Shown here: positions 51,339 to 64,000 of the stretch, piece after piece
Layout: every line of letters begins with the position of its first letter
Position numbering within the stretch: position 1 is the first letter of the stretch
Assembly (NCBI GenBank): GCA_021397835.1
Contig: JAJFZO010000866.1
Coordinates: forward strand, 751,501 to 815,500
Reading direction: 5' to 3'
From: Moringa oleifera
Lineage: Eukaryota > Streptophyta > Magnoliopsida > Brassicales > Moringaceae
DNA: 64,000 nt
The notes under the pieces: model-generated
Told to the model about the DNA's origin: nothing
The model's input: the letters and a program-made list of their open reading frames with translations, nothing else
The model's database searches: none
Program-made: the position numbers and the translations under genes

Positions 51339-51505
51339 AATAAATGATCTTCACATTGTTGGAGTATCCTCTCCAACTAAAAACTCAAAAAGATCATTAT
51401 TTTTCTTTTTCTATGAAGTGTAATAAATGATCTTCACATTGTTGGAGTATCCTCTCCAACTAAAAACTCAAAAAGATCATTATTTTTCTTTTTCTATCTA
51501 GTGTT
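51339..51505 (+). repeat. Two tandem copies of an 83-bp foldback in the 3' flank
   Basis: Copies start at 51339 and 51422 and are essentially identical over at least 76 bp. Each holds nested inverted repeats: outer AATGATCTT...AAGATCATT and inner GTTGGAG-TATCCT-CTCCAAC. The pair begins about 70 bp after the stop codon, so it is probably in the 3' UTR. Confidence 0.85.
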
Positions 51506-51651
51506 GCACGTAATAATTTCTATCTACTTTGTGTACTTATAAATTCAATAAATATAATAAATTATGTTATCTATGGAATAAGAGAGAGATGTACATAAGA
51601 AGCCTAAAACACTGCCAAGTTGTTCAGACATAAAAATCATTAACAAGTGTA

Positions 51652-51875
51652 TATGTTGACAACAAATTCAAATGCTAATTCATATGTCATGATGTAGCTT
51701 ATGGTTTTCATATTTCAAAAATAAAAATTAAATGATCTTCTCATACAATAGTTGGGTTTTTTCTAATTGTTCATAAAAATTAATTAAATTCAATTTTAAC
51801 AGACAAACAAATTCATTTAATTCAATAATAAGATTATCAGGGTAAATTAATCACTCCAAAGCTTATACATGTATG
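51652..51875 (+). repeat. Flanking block repeated at 56258-56490
   Basis: Shares GACAACAAATTCAAA, ATGGTTTTCAT, AAAATAAAAAT, CAATAATA(A/G)GATTATCA and similar anchors in order with 56258-56490. This suggests that the 3' region of the first gene was duplicated before the copia insertion. Confidence 0.65.
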
Positions 51876-54850
51876 AAAATTTAAAATCTATCTTAAAATT
51901 TCAAACAAAATTGTAGTATCTCTTGTAAAATTAAATGACATTTTATACTATAAAATGAATAATTTTTATAGAGTGAAGACTTGTATAAAAATGATTTGCA
52001 TAATTCCTATACATTGATGATCCTATATTGTAATTTTAAATTTTATCTTTATCAAGTTAGTCAAAACTCACACATAAAATTTTTAAGTTTTAATGTATGA
52101 TCATCTTGTTAATAAAATAATTTACGTAATCTCATCGAATTGATTTAATATTATATGTAGAATAATTTTAAAAAGCTCCACTAGTAATTAGTTTAATTGA
52201 ATGATGTTTTGAAATTTGCAATCAATTGTCTATGTAGATGACCAAAAAAAAAAGTTTTAATCCCCAACATTCACATATTTACATAAATTATTTTTTTATG
52301 ATCCTATTAAATTAATAAATTGTTGTTCATATTTAAAAGATTGATTCGAAACATTTTTATCTTATATTAAACATTATATTTGAGAGAGTTCACAAAACTT
52401 GAGGATATAAGTTAATATCAATATATTATAAAATTAAAAATATCACATCTTATAAATTAAATGGCATCATATTTCAACTATAACTTTATCCATATCAAAT
52501 CAACCAATAATTACATATCACATCTTATAAATTAAAATAAATTTTATGGCATCATATTGCAACTATAACTTTATCCACATCAAGTCAACCAATAATTACA
52601 TATAAAATATTGAATTTTTCGAATGTTGTTATTATTATTATTACAAAATGTTATCTAATCTCATTAAGTTAAATTAATACTGTAAATAAATTAATATTGA
52701 AAAGCTTCCTTCAACTAAAAGAGTTTTTAAAATTTTTATTTATGTAGATGAAAAAGAATTTTTGTGATCCCAACAACTCACATGTTTGTATGCGTCACAT
52801 TTGTAAATAAAATAATTTTATAATTTTATCAATTTAATTAATAAATTAATTTCCGTATTTAAGATAGTTTATATTTTTATTAAATTATATTGATATAATA
52901 TTTTAAAACAATAATCAATAATACCAGTGAACAATATTTTATTTTATGAATAATTTAATTGTTGAGACTATTTATATGCATTTAAGCATAATAAATCCAT
53001 ATCATATCAAATGAATCCTCGGTGTCCAAATAAAATTATACTGTATTTTTTAAACCATCTAATATCTTATTTTATAAAAAATAAATTTTATAGTCACATA
53101 AAAATTTATACATAAATTATTCTAGTAACTTTTGTGGATAAAAGAAAATTTTATGCTCTCATATTAAAACATTTGGTTTTTAATATCTTATATTCATTAA
53201 AAAATAATTTAATGATTCCAATCAAACTTGCAATTGTTTGGTTTTGATAAATAAAATAATTATAGTTAATTATATAAGAAAGGACTACATTTTTTAATGA
53301 ATCTCAAATTGAGATTTATAAAATAAAAAATTGCATCAACCGAAGATCTACATTTTGATGTATTTTTAATATAGAAATTTCTTCAAAATAAATTTTGATA
53401 ACGTTAACAGTCATGATTTTTCATGTGAAATAACTATTATATCCCTTAATTGTTAATTATCATTTAATTTTTTTATTTTTTATAAAATATGAGGACTAAA
53501 ACACGTGAAAAGAATATTATGAAAATGTCGATTTTGTTTAGCTAATAAAGAAAAAGAAACCTTATTTCTCCTTTTTTTAAGCATATTATAAGAGTATAAT
53601 TATCATTTTCTGCAAAAAATTATGAACATTAAAGTTAATAAAATCTATTTGATGGAGGTCTCACATTGAAAATGTATTAAAAGGTAAATCTTTAATTGAT
53701 ACAATTCTTTTTATCGGTCTAATGTTGAGAATTTGTTTAAATATAAGTTTGAATGGTGTAATTAATCAAATAATTATGAAGTTTCTAACAATAATTCGAT
53801 TAATCAAACCATGTTAAAAAATATTTTATTTAATAATATTTATTAAATAAAAATAATTTTATGACCTTGAGACATTAAAATATTAATTTGTAATATAATT
53901 TAATAAGTAAAATGATTTTTACCTTTTCATAAATTTATAATTATTATTTTACTTAAAAATCATTATTAATTTGATTTTATATATATTTAAAATGCTTTAG
54001 TTTTAGTATATATACATATATGTATATATATATATATATGTCTATGTATATGTACATGTTTATGTTAAAACAATTTTAACGATCAATAAAAATGATGCAA
54101 TAATGTTTTATATCTTTATAAATAAATTTTTAGGATTATTCACCTACATTTGAGGATAATAAGTCAATGTCACTTCAAATTGCCTTTTAACATTCAAAGA
54201 AATCATATTGTATTTTGTAAAACGAAATAATATAATATCTCATAAAATAAAATTTTAATTTTAATAAATTTTTTTATGAATTATTCTAATCATTTGTAAA
54301 TTTAATTTATGATTTTGTGTTGTAATTAGAACTCATTTTTAAAATATTTCTTCTGTTAGCAATAATATTTGATGATCTGATAAATTTATTAACTAATGTC
54401 CATATTCAAACCAATTTGTTTTCAACATTTTTCATTCATGTTCAACAATTTTAACACAATAGTTTATTATCACATAAGCAAAACAACAATTAAAATAATT
54501 TATGCATATTTAAAGATAGTAAGTCAATCCGGAAGAATCGTCAACATTCGAACAAAATCATGAAACAAAACAATATTTAATCTCAAAAAAATTAAATTTT
54601 ATAATCAAATAAAAATCATAAAAATTATTTTATTAACATTTACAAATAAAATAAAATTTTATGGTCTTATTTGTACTTATAAATTCATTGATATCAAGTA
54701 AAGCTAGCATTTAATTTTAATATGTTATTTTTATTAATTAAATTTTTGTATAATATCATAAATTAAATTAAATTTTCAAACAAAATAATTTTAAAAAGCA
54801 TGTTAGATATCAGATTGATTGATAATCTTTTTAGAATTTTATTTAGAATT
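51840..54850 (+). repeat. AT-rich segmental duplication, direct copy 2
   Basis: Colinear with 38870-42090. It contains an internal tandem duplication of 75 bp (units at 52441 and 52516) that copy 1 lacks but the inverted copy at 63290-64000 shares. It is cut off on the right by a copia fragment. Confidence 0.85.
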
Positions 54851-56255
54851 GTTCATTGAAAATCACTTTATGTCCTCCAGTGTGAAGCCATCTAATAGAA
54901 ATCAGATTTCTTATCAACTTTAGCATATATTTAATCTTTTGAATATTTCAGATATTTTTATTTGGCATCTTCAATTTAATATTATTCATATCAATAATAT
55001 CTAAAAGTTCTCCATCAGTTCTATAAATCTTCCCATAATTACCAATAACATACTTTTTCATTATTTTGCTATGTGTAATAGTACAAAGAGAATCCTAGAA
55101 TCTAAAATCTAAGACTCAAAAGGACTATCAATTATTAGAAGTAATGCATCTTCTGCCTCATTTATGAAAATATTTATTGTATCATCTTTATTCTCAACAT
55201 TTTCTTTAGTGACCTGCGATCCTTCTTCATATGACTAGATTTTTCATAGTTTTAGCATTTCAAATTTCTCTAAGATCTAGACTTGTTTCTTTCATTCCTT
55301 AACTTAAAGCTATGCTTATTGCAATTAGAATTGCTGTCAATTCCTCTTCTTTTATTGTCAGTATTTAAGATAGAATTTGAAAGTAATGTTTCAACTGAAT
55401 CTAGCAAAATCCTTTGTAAGAATTCAATCACGAACATCATTAAAAATTTAATTTTATACTCACAACAAAATTACTAATTGTTGCCCTCATGAACTTCCAA
55501 CTATTTGGTATTGATGTTAAAAGTATGAGGATACATACATCATCATCAAAGTTAGCCTTAATAGAAGATAACTAATTAACAAATGTGTTAAACTTATTAA
55601 GGTGATCAGTTGTTACAGAATTACCTTCACTTATTTTCAAGTGAAATAACTTGTTTATTAAAAAAAAATTCTTATTATTCGCTAAAGATTTTTCATACAA
55701 GTTTGATAGTTACTTCATCAAACCTGCTGTTATTTTCTCTTTTGTCACATTGTGAGTAACATTCTTGATAAATAACCCCCAAAACTTATCTATCAAAGAG
55801 ATTCCAATCATTTTTTAAAATGTTTTCAGGTTTTTAGTGGTTCATGCAGCTATTTTCCATACAAATGATCCTCAATTTGTATTCTCTAGAAGGCATAATT
55901 TATATCATTATTTTTTATGATCCTATGTGATGAATTTTCTTCATTACCCATTTCTTTCAATCTAAAAATCAGGAGCTTTGATGTGCATTGTTGAAAATTT
56001 GAAATATCGATACCTAATTGATCGATAAGACCAAATACCCAATCTTTAAAATTTGAAAGTAATAATAACTTATGAAAAACAAATCAAACAATTGTAAGAG
56101 AGACAACTTATTTTCTCCCTAACCTCTGTTTGTTATAATAAAGTTTAGAGTTAACAATTCATGTATGAGAACCCTAAAATACCCTTCGATATAAATTGAT
56201 CTCCACATATCCTTATCATTATATTATGGTTATCTGTTTCTCTTAATCCACAAAT
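54850..56255 (-). mobile_element. Truncated Ty1/copia fragment (LTR, gag, start of pol)
   Basis: Minus strand, reading leftward. A candidate LTR spans about 56255-55989 and ends TCAACA, and is followed by a primer-site-like CACATCAAAGCTC (near 55980). Gag remnants include a decayed zinc knuckle (CYNYEKSSHMKKDRR, about 55250-55205). A protease-to-integrase linker follows (GNYGKIYRTDGE, about 55045-55010; RNLISI near 54910). The coding frame is broken many times and everything beyond the GAG-pre-integrase region is missing. Confidence 0.65.
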
Positions 56256-56257
56256 GT

Positions 56258-56490
56258 AGACAACAAATTCAAAAGCCAATTAAGATATCATGGTGCATGT
56301 GATGGTTTTCATTTTTTAAAAATAAAAATGAAATAATCTTCTTGTATTGGGTTTTATCCTAAGTGTTTATTTTCTTTTAAAAAAAATGACAATTAATTAA
56401 ACTTCTCATTCATAAAATAAAATAAAGTAATTTAAATCAATAATAGGATTATCAAGATAAACTACTCATTGCTTCAAGCTTACATTTGTT
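56258..56490 (+). repeat. Second copy of the block at 51652-51875
   Basis: Partner of 51652-51875, lying immediately right of the copia fragment. Confidence 0.65.
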
Positions 56491-56552
56491 ATTAGCATTG
56501 ATACAAATAACATTTTCATTTAAATGAAGTTGAACTCCAAACATAATTTATT

Positions 56553-58430
56553 GGGGTAATTTTTTTAGCCTAAAAAACTTTTTTTTAATGCAATAGCCAC
56601 TTTTTATAATTTATTTTTTTCTAATCCTTTGTTATATTTTCGGACAAAAAAGCTCTTACAAGGATAAAATTATCTCCTACTTTTCTCACCTTTCCTTCAC
56701 AAGCACCTACCATTTTTTCTTCATCTTGTACAATCTCATTAGGTTAAAAAGAGAAGTCATCTATGCATTTTTCTTACTTTTCCTTCGCATGCATCACTTG
56801 TTCTTCCTTTTTTTGCTTGAAGATTATTTTTCAAGTTTTCTCCTCATTTGCTTCAATGTGTGTGGATTACTCCCCGAGAATTAGTATCATACACAACCAA
56901 AGCTCTCATGAGATGGAAAGGTCATTTTTGTTCTCATTATTTGTAATTTTTTGTTGTCATTGTTATTGCATTAAAATGAATTTTGAACACATGAAAGATG
57001 TGTGATAGGTAAATACTTTTTTTTAGTGATTTATTTGCTATAATGTTTTGCATCTAGATATTTTTTTAGGGCTACAAACTAGTTTTTGACATCAAATGTT
57101 AACTTGGTAATATGGGATTTGTGCGGGAAGATGAACTTTTGTGGATTTATGGTTGTTCGGTTCCTATGGCTTTTTCAGAATATTTACAAAGCTTGTGTAA
57201 TTTTTACTTACATATTTGTAAATACTTTGTGTAACTTTAAAGGTATTTTAAGTAACCATTCACAAATTTCATGCAATTTTTTATAAAAGATTTCGTTGCC
57301 AAACTAGCTTTGCGTAATTTTGTCATAAATATTGAAATGTGAAAAAACTTAGAAAAAGAGTTTTTGGAATAGAACATGTTGACCCAAAACTGAAGTGTTT
57401 GTACAAAACATACCCAGAATTGGACAAAAAGCTTTTGGAATGAAACAGGCTAACCTAAAACTGCAAAAGTGTTTACACAAAATTTAATCATAATTTTATG
57501 AACACTTTAAAAAAAATATATGTGAATACATTAAAAAGATCATAAGGAGATATTAAAAAAATACACAGAACACTTAACAAAAGTTACACTGCATATACAT
57601 TAAAAAAATTTATAAAAAAAGTTGAACCAAACTAAGAAGTATCCATTATGATTACACAGATACATCACTCAAGAAAATATAATTTCACACAAAACTTATT
57701 ACAAATTACTGCACAGAAAGCAATATTACATAAAATGTATATGCAACCTTAACATAGAATCTGCCAATCTTTACACCAACAATAGCTTTTGTGTCAATCT
57801 GAGTATACAATGGAAGTTCAAAGGTTACACAGGTTTTTCATGAACTCAACTATGATAACACAAACACATTATACAAAGAACATGACTTCAAAAGAAACTC
57901 ACCACAAATTGTTACACAGATTCATCAATTTCAAGCAACATTATGCAGCTGCTGACAACAACTTAATACGAAATATATCAACTTAAACACATAATAGATG
58001 TTTACATGGATACTTAGAGGGAACGCCATCCAGTTCTTTTAGTCAATTCAAGTACACACCTATTTGCTAATGTAATTATTATGATAACACATGAAGCTCA
58101 ACAAAAAATTAAATCATCATATTCAGATAAAATATCAACTTTTCTCTATTTAAATCAAATATAAATATTTTTTTCGTAAAAACACTCATCTTTTTATTTT
58201 AATGAGATTGCAAAAATGAAAAAATAATTAAAAAAATATAAAGAGAAAATTAAGAATGTCGGATATGTGTAAAGAAAAAAAAAAGTGGCAATTCTTTTCT
58301 CAACCTAACAAGATTGCTGTAAATAGCTTCATCATTGTAAGAGCTTTTTTATCCAGGGGTATTAGAAACAATTAGATTTAAAAAATTATTATAAAGAGAA
58401 AAAAATTAAGCTGGTAAGGACAATTTTCTC
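56553..58430. mobile_element. Mutator-like non-autonomous element with long inverted ends
   Basis: Sequence near the left end (56640-56765) matches the reverse complement of 58300-58375 over about 100 bp, in the order ACAAAAAAGCTCTTACAA, then ATCTTGT...TTAGGTT. The termini look like GGGGTAATTTTTTT and GAGAAAATTGTCC, similar in style to plant Mutator-like ends, and are bordered by TAATTTATT and TAATTTTATT, a near-match for a 9-bp target duplication. The interior is non-coding and holds a 70-bp tandem duplication (57360-57410 and 57430-57485). No transposase is present. Confidence 0.5.
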
Positions 58431-58476
58431 TAATTTTATTATGGGATTTCAAATTGAATTTTCTTTTTCAAAAATG

Positions 58477-58640
58477 TACCTCATGTGTTAAATGCTCTGC
58501 ATTTTACAGCCTATAGTCTGAAGATAAAGTTAGCTATAGGGACATGAGAAGCACATGGTGGTGACCATCACCCGAGACAATATCTGAATCGTCTGCAGTA
58601 CGTGTGTCAGTGTCCTATCAAATGTTTAGTAACTCATACT
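58477..58640 (+). repeat. Upstream block of the second gene, echoed downstream
   Basis: Shares TACCTCATGT, TTTTACAGC, GTCTGA, TATCTGAAT and GTGTGTCAGTGTC in order with 62560-62675. It begins about 590 bp before the start codon of the second myrosinase-like gene. Confidence 0.5.
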
Positions 58641-59012
58641 GGGAAAATTTTGTAGCTTTTTGAAATTCAGCTCCCTTCTTTCTGCACGCATACAGAAACT
58701 TATCAAAAGCTTACATAATATAATTAAGAAGCTGCAACGTATAGTACTGTCACGCGACATGAAGTGTCTGGACCTACCAAGAAAAGAGACTGATATCGAA
58801 AGCTTACATCATGCATGCATGAATCACTTTTTCAAATTTCTTCACATGTTATGTATTTCAAATTAAGATTTTTAGCAGCCATGAAAAGGATGTGTCAAAC
58901 TTAAGCACAAAAAAATTAATGTGAACGGCTCCCCATCTGAACCACGGGGCTATTCACTGCACCGAAAGATGTTCATAGTTTTTGTCTTTCATGCATGAAG
59001 AGCTCCTGGGTC

Positions 59013-59019
59013 TATATAA
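59013..59019 (+). promoter_or_regulatory. TATA box of the second myrosinase-like gene
   Basis: TATATAA in GTCTATATAAGGAAC, 48 bp before the start codon, matching the spacing in the first gene. Confidence 0.7.
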
Positions 59020-59066
59020 GGAACGCCGATCGAGAAAGGACTCTCATTCACAACCAAAACTCAGCA

Positions 59067-62396
<3,330 letters not shown>

Positions 62397-63289
62397 GTTG
62401 CTTTGGTAATCTCTTCCCCAGGAATATGACCAAGTTTCTAAGGCATACAAGGATCTGTATTGTGCCAATTAATTGAGCTCCAGTTTTAATTCGCAGTCAC
62501 AGCTTGCTTCTTTCTCTCTCTCTTTTTTTTTTTTTTCTAGTAAGAGTTATTATGAGAGGAAGTACCTCATGTACCTTTTACAGCTTCCGTCTGAGAAGAC
62601 AAGGCAGTGATGTACCTCATGAAACATGTACGTTATCTGAATGGTGCATATGTGGTTGTGTGTCAGTGTCATATTACATATTATATATTATATAAATTCC
62701 CATGAGAAACTCATAAGAATGGCTGAAAGGTTAAGTGTGTTTCAGGAGATTTATTTACTACCAGATTTACAAGCAAAGAAGAAATTAATTATAGCTGTCT
62801 GTGCTTGTCAATAATTAGTTCTGCTTGCCAACACTTCTCTCTAGTTTTTTTGTTCTATTTTTGCAGATCACAAAAATTATTTCACTAATTAAAAAACCTG
62901 AATGTGAAATTAAATGGTTTGGCAGCATCTCAATGGATGCATATATGCCACTTTTATGGGACTGGAATTATTTTATTTTTTGTATATCCGAGAAATCTCA
63001 ATGAACTATTAAAATCTTTCTGTTTTTAAAATTAATGATTTGAGCAAAGCCACTTGATATCTTGAAATTTATTTTATTTTAAGATAAAGCATTAATTAGT
63101 CTCCTATACAGTTTGGATCTAATTGTTTGAAAAGAAGGGGATGCAATGACAACTTGTATTAACTTATTATCTGTGTTATTGTGCTATAAAAATTGTTATA
63201 TATATATAATATAAAAATTTTAAGTAAATATCATTTTAAAAAATTTTAAGTTTTACTTTTCTTTTAAGATAAATATCATCAATATTTTA
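62397..63289. other. 3' flank of the second myrosinase-like gene
   Basis: Contains a CT-plus-T tract (62510-62536), the promoter-like block at 62560-62675 and otherwise AT-rich DNA. No coding frame supported. Confidence 0.5.
62560..62675 (+). repeat. Copy of the upstream block of the second gene
   Basis: Partner of 58477-58640, located about 165 bp after the stop codon. It suggests that another gene unit once followed, or still follows outside the window. Confidence 0.5.
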
Positions 63290-64000
63290 TTTTACTTACA
63301 GTATTAATATAACTTAATGAGATTAGATAACATTCTATAATAATAATAATAACAACATTCTAAAAATTAAATATGGTACATGTAATTATTGGTTGACTTG
63401 ATGTGGATAAAGTTATAGTTGCAATATGATGCCGTAAAGTTTATTTTAATTTATAAGATATGATATGTAATTACTGGTTGATTTAATATGGATAAAGTTA
63501 TAGTTGCAATATGGTGCCATCTAATTTATAAGACGTGATATTATTAATTTTACAATATATTGATATAGACTCATATCCTCAAGTTTTATGAACTATCTCA
63601 AATATAATGTTTAATATAAGATAAAAATGTTTTGAATTAATCTTTTGAATGTGAATACCAATGAATTAATTTAATAGGATCATAAAAAAATTTATTTATA
63701 AAAATAATTTATGTAAATATGTGACTATTGGGGATGAAAACTTTTTTTTTTTTTTGGTTCATCTGCATAGACAATTGATAGAAAATTTTAAAACATCATT
63801 CAATTAAACTAATTAGTAGTGGAGCTTTTTAAAATTAGTCTACTTATAATATTAAATCAGTTTGATGAGATCACATAAATTATTTTATTAAAAAATAATC
63901 ATATATTAAAACTTAAACATTTTATATGTGAGTTTCGATTAACTTGATAAAAATAAATTTAAAATTACAATATAGGATCATCAATGTATAAGAGTTATGC
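63290..64000 (-). repeat. AT-rich segmental duplication, inverted copy
   Basis: The reverse complement matches about 51990-52690, including the 75-bp internal tandem duplication. The match runs to the window edge, so the copy continues outside. Confidence 0.85.

Noticed and set aside
51339..51505. CRISPR-like array
   Set aside because: Only two units, directly adjacent without spacers, in a plant genome.
57789..57986. Open frame inside the Mutator-like element as a transposase piece
   Set aside because: The translation shows no transposase motif and the frame is short.
58995..59066. Earlier in-frame start for the second myrosinase-like gene
   Set aside because: That ATG lies upstream of the TATA box, and the later Met gives MATKAGYHFLL, matching the first gene's MAAKAGYHFLV.

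Overview
The window is nuclear DNA of a flowering plant: genes carry GT-AG introns, intergenic DNA is very AT-rich, and Ty1/copia retrotransposons, MITE-like foldbacks and tandem gene duplicates are present. The gene set is that of a dicot: a SelO-family protein, the lipoyl transferase LIP2, a CLE-like peptide, G-type lectin receptor kinases, a PPR protein, an AT-hook protein and two family-1 glycosidases. Both glycosidases have classical myrosinase features (Gln at the acid/base site, TRWFLP, NYEF, GRGLN). That points to a glucosinolate-making lineage, most likely Brassicales outside the compact Brassicaceae (Carica or Moringa type). This taxonomic call is an inference.

Layout. 1-556: last exon of a SelO gene. 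About 1,380-7,994: LIP2, with a probable leader exon and a long leader intron that holds an antisense copia element (2,666-7,137) with both LTRs and a 5-bp target duplication. 9,421-9,678: a small secreted CLE-like peptide gene. 11,540-13,900: a second, decayed copia element. 15,390-27,929: a tandem duplication of a two-gene unit (an unrecognised four-exon gene followed by a G-type lectin receptor kinase). In the left unit the kinase is dead and the small gene looks readable; in the right unit the kinase is intact and the small gene is frameshifted. 28,801-31,191: a third, diverged, intact lectin kinase. 32,024-33,619: a PPR gene. About 35,950-38,010: an AT-hook protein gene with a leader intron.

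38,640-64,000: two intact 13-exon myrosinase-like genes (47,284-51,270 and 59,067-62,396) set in AT-rich repeat DNA. A roughly 3-kb segment occurs as direct copies on either side of the first gene (38,870-42,090 and 51,840-54,850) and again inverted after the second (63,290-64,000). MITE-like foldbacks, a copia fragment and a Mutator-like element lie between them.

How the genes relate. The lectin kinases are predicted plasma-membrane receptors and the myrosinase-like enzymes are predicted secretory-pathway glucosidases, so both clusters fit perception and chemical-defence roles. The other genes are housekeeping or organelle genes with no evident operational link. The strongest leads are the intermediate active site of the myrosinase-like pair, the reciprocal decay of the duplicated two-gene unit, and the unrecognised small gene.
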